NCBI GenBank assembly: GCA_012932865.1
Contig: SAXG01000003.1
Location: forward strand, 1,178,001 to 1,242,000
Source of the DNA: Amylostereum areolatum
Lineage: Eukaryota; Basidiomycota; Agaricomycetes; Russulales; Stereaceae
DNA length: 64,000 bases
Reading direction: 5' to 3'
Part shown: piece after piece, positions 34,029 through 53,749 of the stretch
Layout of the letters: each line of letters starts with the position of its first letter
Numbering within the stretch: the first letter of the stretch is position 1
Position numbers and translations under genes: made by a program
Notes under the pieces: generated by a model
What the model saw: only the letters and a program-made list of their open reading frames with translations
Databases searched by the model: none
What the model was told of the DNA's origin: nothing

Positions 34029-34136
34029 GATCGTGTATCATAATTACGTTGTGTACTAGTACAAAATGACCGCCGGACTGAACGTCAAAATCTTGTAGCG
34101 AAGCGATGGACAAGCATGGATTTGAACGGAAGTGAT

Positions 34137-42844
<8,708 letters not shown>

Positions 42845-43159
42845 GAAGGGGAGCGAGAAGAGGGTAACGGTAGGTGGTTAGAAGTAAGCGAAACCGTCGA
42901 TGGCAGCGCACATTGGAGGAAGGTGACAGACAGATAGACAGACACTACCGTGACACTGAACGCGTCTCTAGGGGTCCCGTGACTCGCGTCGCATCGTATC
43001 GGCGTGTATCAGTGTTGTACTGTACTGTCCAACTGACTCTCACGAGATACGTACGCCCCACCTTAGTCGCTGGTCGATATACTGCTCACAGAGGAGAAAA
43101 ACCCGGAAGCTTGGAAATATGAGAGCAAGGTATACATGCAGAGTACATCGAACCATGAG
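42845..43159. other. intergenic, ATR promoter and NOP14 3' flank
   Basis: This stretch holds a short GACA-type repeat (about 42924-42947) and no supported gene. Confidence 0.5.
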
Positions 43160-46079
43160 TTATTTTCTACCTGCTCGCCTCTTTTCTCTTGCCTTATCCC
43201 GTTCCATGGCCTTTTCCTCGGCTCTCTCACCTTCGATGGATCCGAACACCCTTTTCATACTCGCGTTGTACGCCCGGTCTTTCTCGCGCTGTTTCTCCTG
43301 TTCGACACCGGCAAGGAAGCGTGCGTCCTTCCGAAGCTCACGAATTGCGCCTTTCTTCTCCTGTTTGACCTGTTTCCGAAGTTTCGCAGCCTCGTTCCGT
43401 TCATGATCCGGATCTTGGGCACGAAGGTATGACGACGACGACGATTCAAACTTCGGAATGTAAGATGGAATGGGGATGGGTTTGTGCGCTTGCAACAGAA
43501 GAGGGCGACGAGCTTGTTTCGCGAATTTGACTGTGCGATTAAGGGAGTCGACGGTTTTGAGCAGTCGTTTCTGTCAATAAATGTAAGAAAGTGCACGGAC
43601 TGACACACCCGCCACAACGTACCTCCAGCGATTCGCAGAGTCTGCTAGCCTTTACATTTCCAAGGATAGATAACACGGGGCTTAGCAATTCGACAGATGC
43701 CTCCAGTGCCGTGTAGTGTTCGGCGAACCGGCGAAGGAGGTCGAACGTCAAATCAAGCATATCGACCTTTGACTGGGTAGGCGCTACCGCACCATTGGTT
43801 AATATATCGGCGAGTTTGGGGGGATTGACCATGAGTTGCTTCGCTGTGTTCACCTCCAGAGTCAGGTCGTTGGCCGCGAAGTCCGGGGATGGGAACGACC
43901 CTGATAGAGATTGTGCGCTGTCGAAATCATGGGGTGCCAGGTGAAGAACGGCATTGACAAGGAAGTTGATTGCCTCGGGAACAAACCGTTTGGAAAGTTC
44001 TTCGTATTGCAAGAGTAGGGTGCATAGGAAAAGTCCGCAGGCAATGTCAGATAACGAACGCACTCTGCACAGGCCGAGATACGAGCCCATCAGCAAGCGT
44101 GTAGGTGATACAACAGGATGGTTCATGTCGCTGGTGGGCCACACCACACCGATGGTGCGCAGAAGGGCGAGTTCTGGAAGCCCTGGCCATGTTCGAGCGC
44201 CAGGGTTGTTCGCGCCCTGCCCTAGACCACGCTTCAGGTTTTTGTTCATTAACACTAGCTTCTCAACAAAATGGTCCGCGGATTGTATGGGGTACATCTT
44301 GGTGAGGGCATAGATGTGAGGGATGAGAGAAGACAAGAGGGAAAAGCGAGGATTTGGGGGAGCCGTTATGTGTAGGATATGATCGACAAGCACTCCAGAT
44401 AACGCCTGAGTATTGCATGTCAGTGAAGTGCTGTCTAGAGGATGAATGCCAACGTACTTGTAGCTTGTATTTGTTTTCGACGCCTAAGCTAGGATGGTGT
44501 AGGGTGCGAATGCGCTGGATAACAGTTGGGACGTCCTGATCATGCACGGAATGGATGATCTCCAGAAATTCTTGGTGTGACGGAAGGGCAAGGGAAAGTG
44601 AAAGGGAGCTCTTTCAAGCCTGACGGTTTGGAGGGTTTCTTGACTGGCTTTTCACGCTCGTCGTCGGAGTCAAACGATTCCCTGAGGTTGTTGCCTTCTG
44701 ATCCTACGGTGATACCATTTTCATCGTCACTAACACCCGTGTCCTCGCCCTCAGTACTGTCGTCCTCCTGCAGTCCATGGCCAAGTCCACTCCATGCGCC
44801 ATCCTCGGGGAGGAAGTCGTCTTCGAGATCGTCGCCACCTTGCAGCTTCTTCCGTTTCCTTGGCCTCTCCTCGTCACTACTATCCATGTCGTCTTCTCCA
44901 TTCATGCGGCGAAGGCGAGCACGCTCGGCTTTCTCTAACCGATGTTTTTCTTCTAAGACTACCTCTTCTTCCGTTTTCGTACGATCTTTTGGTCGTGCGC
45001 GTTTATCGAATACGAGCTCCCGGATGAACTGGTCGTATTCCTGATCCTTCTCCGCCGCGGGAAGAGTGCTGATACCGTTGGACCTTTCAAGACCCGAAGT
45101 CAAAGGATCCGGCTGCATTAGGAGAGAACGAATGGAATCGAGTTCTTGATCGAGTTCATGTCGGATATTGTCGTTTTGTTCACGCTCCATTTGTCGTTGA
45201 AGCTACGCCGGGCCAAGGTTTAGTCGATAGTCTCGTTTAATAGAGCGATCACACCTTGTGTTCTTTGCTTTTCGCGATGACTTCGGCCATGACCTCTGCT
45301 TTCGTTTTCGTTCTTTCAAGCTGTAAGGGCTGTTCAGCGAACAGTTGAAGCAATAGAGAGCGACAGAGCACAGACATGATCCTCATCTTCCTCGTCGTCA
45401 TCGAACCCACCAAAGTGAGCGCGTTGTACGGTAGAACCATCGATTTGACCTGCCGACAATGAGCGTTTGGAAGTCGGCGAAGCACGGCAGTCCTTACCTT
45501 TGGGGTCATCTTCGTCATCAAGAACTAGCCCTGAGTTGTCGAAATCATCGAACTTTGAGATACTTTGACCGTAATGGGTAAGCTCATCTTCCTCCTCGAG
45601 GTTGAAGGCCGCGCCTTTCGACGCCCGCTGTTTTTCTCGGGTGAAACGCTCCAGCATACGCTCTTCGGGCGTCATAGTGGGATCATTTTCACCAAATCGT
45701 CTGTCAACTAGGCCTCCAACACGACCCTTGTCCTCAAATTCCTTGAGCAGCGTTTTTTTCCGCTGCGGTGAATGTTTAGTAGACCATCGTCCTTAGACTG
45801 AACATCACGCACCTGGTCAATGCCTGCCTGCCGGCTTTGAGCCGGCCGCCCAGTAACACCTTTCAGCTTCCTTCCGCCAACATCGTGCTTGAGCTTGGTG
45901 ATTTTGACGTCGAAGGGATTGAGCTTTTGGTGGATTTCATTTAGCTTTTCTGTACGCTTGGTTCGGTCCTTTTCCTCGGTTTGAGCGCGTTTACGTTTTT
46001 TGCTGGACTGCTGGGGTTTTGTTATGCCAGCAGTAGAAAGTGCGGACTTGAGCTGCGTGAGCTGGGAGCCTTTGGCCAT
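43160..46079 (-). CDS. NOP14: nucleolar protein NOP14 (SSU processome), one-base frame break
   Basis: Nop14 is needed for 18S rRNA maturation and 40S assembly. From 46079 the exons read MAKGSQLTQLKSALSTAG, NPFDVKITKLKHDVGGRKLK, RKKTLLKEFEDKGRVGGLVD, RRFGENDPTMTPEERMLERF (all classic Nop14), an acidic middle, then LKELPFTFPCPS. The C-terminal half has HHPSLGVENKYKLQ, helical repeats and the basic tail to 43160. Between FPCPS and SHQEFLEIIH the frame is off by one base at about 44581; dropping one base gives the expected continuous FPCPSSHQEFLEI. A 22-nt GT...AG span exists there but would delete conserved residues. Other introns are normal GT-AG. As the gene is essential in yeast, a true null is unlikely. 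Confidence 0.92.
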
Positions 46080-46322
46080 TAGAATGTGAAGGAAAGAGTG
46101 GAAAGAGCTTCACAATAGGTGCGCCGGACCATGCCGGACCGGTTCATGCGGGCCATGCATGCACATTGCCGCATTGTCAATGCCATGACAGAATGCCACT
46201 CGCGCCGCCTCAGACTCTTTCACGGCCTACAAAAGCATTGATCATGTCTTCCTGGTAACGACGCTCTCCCCATTTCGCTCCAGACTCACTGATTAAACCC
46301 CATCACCACATCCTCATCCTCC
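46080..46322. promoter_or_regulatory. divergent promoter of NOP14 and unknown gene
   Basis: This is the 243-bp interval between two divergent starts. It contains a repetitive block of CCGGACC and CATGC words at about 46120-46165, partly palindromic. No known site is assigned. Confidence 0.4.
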
Positions 46323-47301
46323 ATGGCTCCTACCACGCGCTCTTCAGCCCCGTCCACTCCAACAAAAAATCAAGCCGGCGGCCAAACATCTCCCAAGAGC
46401 GCATCGCGAAAGATACCCCACTGTACGAAATGCCAGCGCCCTCGAGCAGGACACCCTCGCCAGGGATGCCCCTTTTCCACCCCCTCCACTCCTATATCAG
46501 ATGCGCACCCTTCTAGCATCACGGAAGCCTTGGGCTCCATGCACATCCAACCCGTCAAGGGCGAAGGAAAGGTCTCTCCTCCGAGTCGGCCACTCATCAA
46601 CAACGACACCCTCACATCTCTTTCCACTGACTCAAGTTTCATTCTCCATGGGCTGTCTCAACCTGGTATCATGCGCGACGAATCATTGGGTGGACGTGCA
46701 CCCGGCGACGACCAATCAACTCGCAACGGCTCACCTTCCAAAGCGAAGCTTAGGCGAGAGCAAGGGCGCATCATGCCTGGAACACTGGTGACACCCCGCC
46801 CCAGCTTTTTGGAGTCAGATCCCCCGTTCAGTCAGCAAACAGAGGTGGCAATCCCCTCCGATCATGCCACCCTCGCCAAACAGGGTGCTGACGAAGACTT
46901 CCTCCAAAGCCTCTACTATCATGATGACATCCTTGCGTTCGGCCCAACCTCTCACTCGCACCGAGAGCGAGGTAGAAAGGGAGGTTTTCCTTGACCGGCT
47001 CGGTCAAATCTCCAAGCATTCCCCCGCCGCTGTCTACGTCGTCCCAACGGCCGACCTGGTCGTTGTGACTGCGTCTGCTCGCAAGCTACGTTATTGTACC
47101 CGCACAGTGACCCCCGGTTCTCCTGCCTCCATGGGGACCGACAGCTTCCTCGTCATAGGAATGGACGAAGAGGCCGTCAATGTTCTGTACGACCGCCTCT
47201 CCAGCGATGGGCGAAGTGGGAAGCGAGTGCTGAACGCTGCGGCTGGAGGGGCGGTTGCTGGGGCGGTTGCCACCTTTACTGGGTTAGCGTTCTCGGGTTG
47301 A
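46323..47301 (+). CDS. unknown protein with short Cys/His motif
   Basis: I do not recognise a named family. Two exons (46323-46787, 46843-47301) give 307 residues. The GT-AG intron is phase 0 and explains why the two halves lie in different frames. Near residue 35 is the compact motif CTKCQRPRAGHPRQGCPF, spaced like a small zinc-binding knuckle (Cx2C...Hx4C) with Arg/Pro. Residues 60-155 are Ser/Pro-rich. The C-terminal domain begins LTRTESEVEREVFLDRLG, continues with alternating beta-like segments (AAVYVVPTADLVVVTASARK, SFLVIGMDEEAVNVLYDRL) and ends in a Gly/Ala-rich hydrophobic stretch (AAAGGAVAGAVATFTGLAFS) that could insert in a membrane. Function is unknown. Confidence 0.75.
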
Positions 47302-47633
47302 TCGTGCCCGCTTCATAGGTTGTGCTATGTAAAGCATGCCTCCCAACCTCTTCAAATACATATCCACTTCGATTGTTTTATGCAAATCGGTGGTGGAACG
47401 TGGAGACTATAGTAGAAATCCGACCGTTGTTATATTACTATTTACGTGGTGTTGTACAACTTGCGTAGCTTTGTCCTATAACACATTGGATACGTGACCT
47501 TGAGTGCGAGCGCCATCTCTATGTCTCGTTTATTGCATCTCTTTCTCCCAATCATCGACCATCCTCCTTAAATACCTTCCGCAAGTCCGCGACCCCTTGG
47601 CGTCGGCGTATTCTACCATCTTACGCTCTACAG
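47302..47633. other. intergenic between unknown gene and CNH-like gene
   Basis: This is T-rich with no supported gene. It holds the 3' flank of the left gene and the promoter of the right gene. Confidence 0.5.
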
Positions 47634-50288
47634 ATGTCCTCTACAAACTACCCTGAGCAAGACGCAGTAGGCGGAGATGACTTGCCGACCTATGACGATC
47701 TTGCTGAACGCCACGGCGCGAACTCGAGGTAAGCATCCTTAATCTCGCGTGCTCAATCCTGCTCTGACGACGCACTGGGTGGCAGATTTGGCCGTTGGAG
47801 AAGCTGGATAGAGAAGAGGTATATATATATCTATGACCTTACGCCGTTAGATCTCACGATATTCTTCTAGAGCTGCTGAACGTTATGCTGAGACTCCTCC
47901 TGAAGAGTTCGAACGAAGACGGCAACGAGGCTGGGGCGATGCAGTATGTCTACACATGGCTCTCTCGGTGCTCTTTCCCACTGACCTTGTCCGCAGAGAG
48001 AGCTGCCCCCGCCGCCGCCGCTGGTTCAGCTGCAGCCGCCGACACCATTAATTGACCAATACCCCATTCCCCCGATTTCGACTACATCCTCATCACATCC
48101 TCGCTTGAGCGTACAAACACTGCTCAAGGACTTACCAGAGCCTCCCGTGGAGCTTTTCCCCGAGGAATATTCTTCTGTGGATTCACATCCGCTGGTCGCA
48201 CAGCGCCTCTCCCCTACACACCTATGCTTGAACCAATTCGGTTCTCGTTTTCTTCCTCACGCGACGGCACCTATTCGGACTCTCCTACCGTTACTGGGGG
48301 ATCAACTCTTGCTCATCGGCCATGATGAGGGCCTGTCTGTACTCAACTTATTCCCTCAGGACTGGGGTGAAGAAGGCTTGGTGAGCAGAGGCCCTGCAGA
48401 CGCTCAAGCTCACCCAATCTGGACAGGCGAAGGGTAAGCTCGTTCTGTCCGCTTTTCTTTCTCCTGATTCTCAATTCACAGATGCGATCAGCGTCTTCCA
48501 GTTGTCCATCCTGGAGGTGGAGGATACGGGTGAGACTATCCCACGAGGAGTCGTTCTCGCTTTGGTCGGTCAAGAGGTGGAAAATAGCAAGGATGACAAT
48601 AATCGAACGTTGCGTATGTATAACCTCGCTAGCCTCGTAAGCCTAGCCAAATGGGCCATTGCAAACAAAGTGAGTTAGCGTCTTTAGGAACACTGCCCTT
48701 GCCATATTGCTCCTAACTATCCGACCTCACCTAGGGTTCCCGTCCTTTGGATTTAAGACGTCCATCGCATTGGAGCCCACAGCAACCGACGCACAGGAAG
48801 AACCGAGCATCTGGAAGTTTCGCAAGAGGTATCAAATCACTTATTTCCGACAGTCAACAACAGTCCGAGCCTTCATCATCGTATCACAATCTGCTACCGT
48901 CACCCAATGGCCTGCACCCAAATTCTCCAGATGGATCGCGGTCGAGTCTATCAAGAACTGACACGGACTCGGGCTGGGACATGGTCGATGATCTGCCTAT
49001 TCGATGGGCAGCCGACTTCGTCCCCCTTGCTACTCCTGGTTCACGTCTGTCAAACGTTTCTGTTATATCTTTCGATATGTGGCGCGACATTAAACAGTTC
49101 CGCGGAAACGCCTTGCTTGCTGTTGCGACGAAGTCATCCCTACTACTATACGAATCCCCGAAGGGAGAACGAGCGTTCAGATTCCTCAAGGTGAGAGGTG
49201 TTCTGTACGCTACATGGCGCTGGACCCCCAGACTTGTCTCAGTATACTGATACTATCACGACCTTTAGGATTTCTATACTCCTGTACCTCCACGGAGCAT
49301 CTTGTTTGTCAACCAAAACGCTCAAGACGCCATGTCGCGAAGCCCGTCCGACGCTGGCAGTCTCGCATTCAAACGATCATCCTACGTCCCATATCTACCC
49401 TCGCCTTCCTCAAAATATGGGAACAAACACGCATCCACGGTTGCTCGGCCTGTCAATTATGGACAGCAGCTCAGCTTGTTTGTCGTCTTCGAGAAGAAGG
49501 CCGGGCTCATTCGCCTGGTCGATTCCGCTGTTGGAGAAGTTGAACTTTACGAGGACCCTTTCATCGGGCATCAACATAGTCGAGAGTTGACGTTGAGTTC
49601 TCCTCTACAAAGCACCTCCAGCCTTGGCTCCCACCACGGCAGACGGTCTCGCGCCTCAGCAGACGGTTTCGCGTTCATCAAGGAGAGCAAGGGCCACTGG
49701 ATCACCCCCGCGCAGGAAGAACTACCCGTCGATCCCGTTCGCTCCGGCGTCACGCGAAGCGTATATTTCCTCACTCGTGGTACTCAAACCCACGTTCTCC
49801 CCTGCCCCCTTCCTTCCAATATTCAAACGGTGCCCCCGATCAAGGTCGTATTCTGGAATAGCCCTCCTACTGGACTGTCTTCCCGAATCGTCCGTCCTGA
49901 CGACGCAGACGGGCAAGCGTACCTGCAACTGATCGCGTCCGGCGAGGATGGGTTAGAGGTGCAGGAAATGTCCTTGGCATCGCTGCTGAATAACGGCAAG
50001 GGCAAGGGGCCAGCGGAGGAACCGCGGCGTTCTGAGACGGATTTCGGCGGTGATACTGGCCTGCTCTGCCAGGGCGGACATTGGGATAGACCCTTCGATT
50101 CGCCACTGTCGCGATCTTACTCGGCCACTAGCAGCGTTTCTTACAACAGTCTGGAAACTGAAGAGGTTGCAGATCGACTACAACGAGAACAGGGTCTCTA
50201 CGGGTGGCAGAGGAAGGGATTAGCGGACTGGAGAGTGTTCTGGGTAGGAGGTTCTGGCAGAGGATCGGACGATGGACACCAAAGCTAG
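47634..50288 (+). CDS. CNH (citron homology)-like protein, one frame break
   Basis: Small 5' exons encode MSSTNYPEQDAVGGDDLPTY, FGRWRSWIEKR and AERYAETPPEEFERRRQRGW, then a Pro-rich stretch. A beta-propeller-like segment follows (PIRTLLPLLGDQLLLIGHDE, GLSVLNLFPQDW), as in CNH domains of Rho regulators and Vps39. Later exons add ISVFQLSILEVEDTG, VVLALVGQEVEN, ISFDMWRDIKQFRGNALLAV, SSLLLYESPKGERAFRFLK, DFYTPVPPRSILFVNQNAQD and SGVTRSVYFLTRGTQTHVLP. No GEF or PH domain is seen, so its role is open; a scaffold or small-GTPase regulator is a guess. Around 48381-48399 the frame shifts by one (LVS to EALQTLKL), either from an extra base or from removal of a 19-nt GT...AG span. It converges with the TRP gene. 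Confidence 0.72.
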
Positions 50289-50432
50289 ATGTGAGAAATG
50301 TACACTGTATGTAGGTAATATGCATGGCCACTGTGTAAGCAACAACTGTCCGAGAGTCCAACGAAGTCCATATTAAAGAAAAGTCAGAATGCGTGATACT
50401 GGAACAGCGATGGAGATGGTACACGGAGATGA

Positions 50433-53400
50433 TTACGAAGGGCCCGAAGGTGCCGCGTCTTTACCACGAATGACTACAAACGACGACGGCCCTTGCGAAT
50501 CGGAGGAAGGGTTGGGTGGAGGGGATAGAGGTTGCGACGCACGGCGCTTCCGCACCACCACAAATGACCGGCCACCTCCTGTTCCGGCTGCCGTCGGTGG
50601 TGACAAGTCCTGCGATGGCGACGGTAGCGACCCATCTCCCTCGCTGTGTCGCCGAGATTTCCATTTAGTATACCACTTCTTGCGGGGAACGTCTTCGTCA
50701 GAGAGGTCTTCGTCATCAACAACTGGGCTGACGATCTCGGGGCGAATGGATTGACGTCTTTGACTGGTCCCCGGGGCGGCTTGCTGCCCTGTGGACGCCA
50801 TTGCGATCATCGCCTGGGAATTCTCAATAACGGCCGTCTGAGACTTCGTTCGTACATGAGGAGCCATGGCTCCCGGAGGAAGGTTATTTACTCGACGTTC
50901 AAGTTCCATTGCGGTTGGGGGTTGGAGGCCGATATCCATCGAGTTCCTATTTGAGGGGGTTCCTCGCTCTACGGACGGGAAGGTCTGCGTGGAACTGGTC
51001 GCGATTGCGTAAGGTGAATCGTAGTGGGCTCGGCCACCACCAACACGTGAGAATCCAGATTTTGTCAACGAGGGAGATTCGATACGGGGTGAACTCGGAT
51101 CTCCTTCGATGACGCTGTAACCTGGTCGAGGGAAAGGCTGCCAGGCGCCCATGATGAAGCCGCTCTCGTCGTCGGTATCCTCTCTGTAGGGGCGGAGGGC
51201 GTGTTCTGGCTTGAGTACGGATGGTGGTTGCGAGGCCGTGGGTGTGACATCCTTTTGGCTGCGAGTGAACGTGGCCTGTGATGCCGTAAGGGGCAAGTCC
51301 GATTGTTTAGCACGATGACGGCGCTTGCGATGTCTCCGAGAGCCGCAACAGCCGGCCAACCCGCACGCGCCCATTAATCCTCCATCCGCGGCATGTCGGC
51401 TTCGATCGAAACCAACGCCTCCGAAGATGCGAACAAATGCCTCGACAATCTTGCAAACGAACATGAGGATGAACGCCAGATACACAAATGCCAGTATGAA
51501 TAGGATCACGTAGGCGACCCATTGACCCGCCTGGCCTCCAATAGATACCTGTGCGATGGATTGTATGAGACTAGATAAAAGAACACGAAACACCAAGACT
51601 CACCGTTGGGGTTAGAGTCACCAGTAAAACGGCGATGACTATCCTTGCTACGCAAAACAGAAAGCTGATAAGGCCCATACTCGCGCCATGGCCCCAGGGT
51701 AACCAGACGCTGGTGACCAGGGCGGACACGACCTCAATCACCAGCATGATGATAGCTTGTGCCGTGCCGCTCTTTTGCCCGCATCCGACCGTGACACCCA
51801 ATGCAACGTTTGTTGCAAAGAAGAGGCTAGCGAAAAGCTGCGACCCATGCCTGTAATGGTTATACAGAGGTCCAAGCGACAAAAGGGTCCATGTCTCGTC
51901 ATAAAGTTTGCTTGTCGATGTCAGGGTGAGCCGAACCACTAAAAGGACGGGGATGACGATGGAAAACACCGCAAACGAAACAGCAGCCAAAACAATGGAG
52001 GCCAATGACGCGTGGGGACGGCCCAACGTCATCTGGTAGCAAGAGAATATGGTGACCGGAAGGTGAAAGAGCATTAGTATGCGAACCAGGTTGCCGTGGA
52101 GGACGCTAAAGTGGAAGGAGCTGAAATCGGGGCGTATCTTGGTCCAAGGTCTCCGGTGGGCTGGGAAACGGGAAGACCTGAAGAATAAGGGTCCACTGGA
52201 GGATTTGTCTTCCTCATTCGTATGGCCGGGAGATACCGTATCCAGCGCATCTTTGCTTGCAGATGCGTACCGTGGGCTGCGTATTCCAAAGGCGCCAGTC
52301 GGACGTCCTGATACCAGTGCTCTACTGGAAAAGGACGCTAATGCATCCACTGCCCAGAAAAGCAGACTGAGGGCAATAGTCCCAGCGAGGATGGCGAGGA
52401 AAAGGATGATACATATGCCGAACAAATCCTGAGGACGTACGCCGATTGTGTACGCAAAGGACGAGATACCGTTAGTCGCATCCGAAGGTAGGGTGAACAG
52501 GGTGTTCGGAACGCTTGTGTCTATGAAGAGAGGGGAAGACTGGTCGGAAAGTTGATCCGCGAAATCCGACGGAGGGTTGAATGCGGGCGTTGATAGAGGA
52601 TCCCAATGGATCGCATCGCCCTGGACGAGAGTGATATCTGTGAAAACACTGAGAAGGTATTCTGCATGATTGTAACAGAATACGCACTATACGAAAGCGT
52701 GGCCCACGACGTTTGGGAAAGTAAGGGATCTGCGCAATAACAGTGACAGTGAGTCCTAACCCTCGCCCTTGATAAGGAGAAAGGCTAACAGACGAACTCC
52801 GGCCAGTCAACAGCGACCATGGATACCACAGCGCACCATTGCGTATGAAAGAAGATGTCGCGCAGAGATGGTGTCGCTACAGACAAAAATCAGGTCTGAA
52901 CGATTTGCAACGAATATGCACACGACCTACCAAAACGCAGCAATGCAGGAGATTTGGCAAATCCTTCTCCACTGACAGCACTTGCCACTACAAAGCCGAG
53001 ACTTTCGATACGAGATAGAATGCCTCGCCCTGACCAGGCAGCGCGTCTTCCCCACGCGGACGACAATCGTGCAATGCCAACCAGGAGCCAGAACGCATGC
53101 CGCGAGGGCGACGCTGACCCAAAGTACGATCCGCGCGTGACCGTAAACCGAGTTCAGGGTTCCGGGTTGGAGAGGCGTGGAAACAACGTCGATACACATA
53201 AGCTCATTGCTGAGAGAATCAACTGCGCGTAACCGGGTTTGTAGCGTCACGAGCTCGAGAGAGCGGTTGAGAGGGATGGCAGAGGAAAAAGCGAATGGAC
53301 CGGCGTTAATGGGGCAATAGAAGTTGGTGGAGTCATTCGAGGCCGGAAGAGGGGACGGAGGACGGAGGGTAGAGCAAAAATATGAATTGTTCGCCCAAAT

Positions 53401-53749
53401 GTCGAAGGTAAGAATGTCAGAGGTCGTGAAGAGGGTTGCTGTTGAGAGATATGAGCTGGAAGAACAAAAGCGAAGGAGTTCACGCACAAAGCGGGTGGGA
53501 ATCGTCTGTAAGGCCGACGATTTGCTGACCGGATGTACCGATGACGGTGAGATTCAGATGCCTTCCAAGGCCCTCAGAGTGTGTGATTTGTGCGTATACT
53601 GTGGAGATGTCAAGCTTGAGTGTGGCGTTTCCGGAAAAGCAGTCGTCGAATCGGGCCACGGCGGGTTGAGCATGAATAGGAGCGACGTGGGCGAGAAAGG
53701 TTAAAAGAGACACGACGCATGTCGCCGACAAAGGTCGGGGAATGCGCAT
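50433..53749 (-). CDS. TRP-like ion channel with ML-like domain (Pkd2/FLC family)
   Basis: This fungal TRP family is tied to calcium entry, FAD/haem transport and cell-wall integrity. The start at 53749 gives a signal peptide (MRIPRPLSATCVVSLLTFLA, HVAPIHAQ). The lumenal ML-like domain follows: FDDCFSGNATLKLDISTVYA, LGRHLNLTVIG, NSYFCSTLRPPSPLP, YCPINAGPFAFSSAIPLNRS. About nine TM segments come next, including RIVLWVSVALAACV, ICIILFLAILAGTIALSLLF, LMLFHLPVTIFSCYQMTLGR, IIMLVIEVVSALVTSVWLPW and GLISFLFCVARIVIAVLLV, then AGQWVAYVILFILAFVYLAF. The last 300 residues are a Ser-rich cytosolic tail. Introns are GT-AG. One join at 53456-53483 is unusually short (28 nt) and may instead be a one-base frame error. 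Confidence 0.87.
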
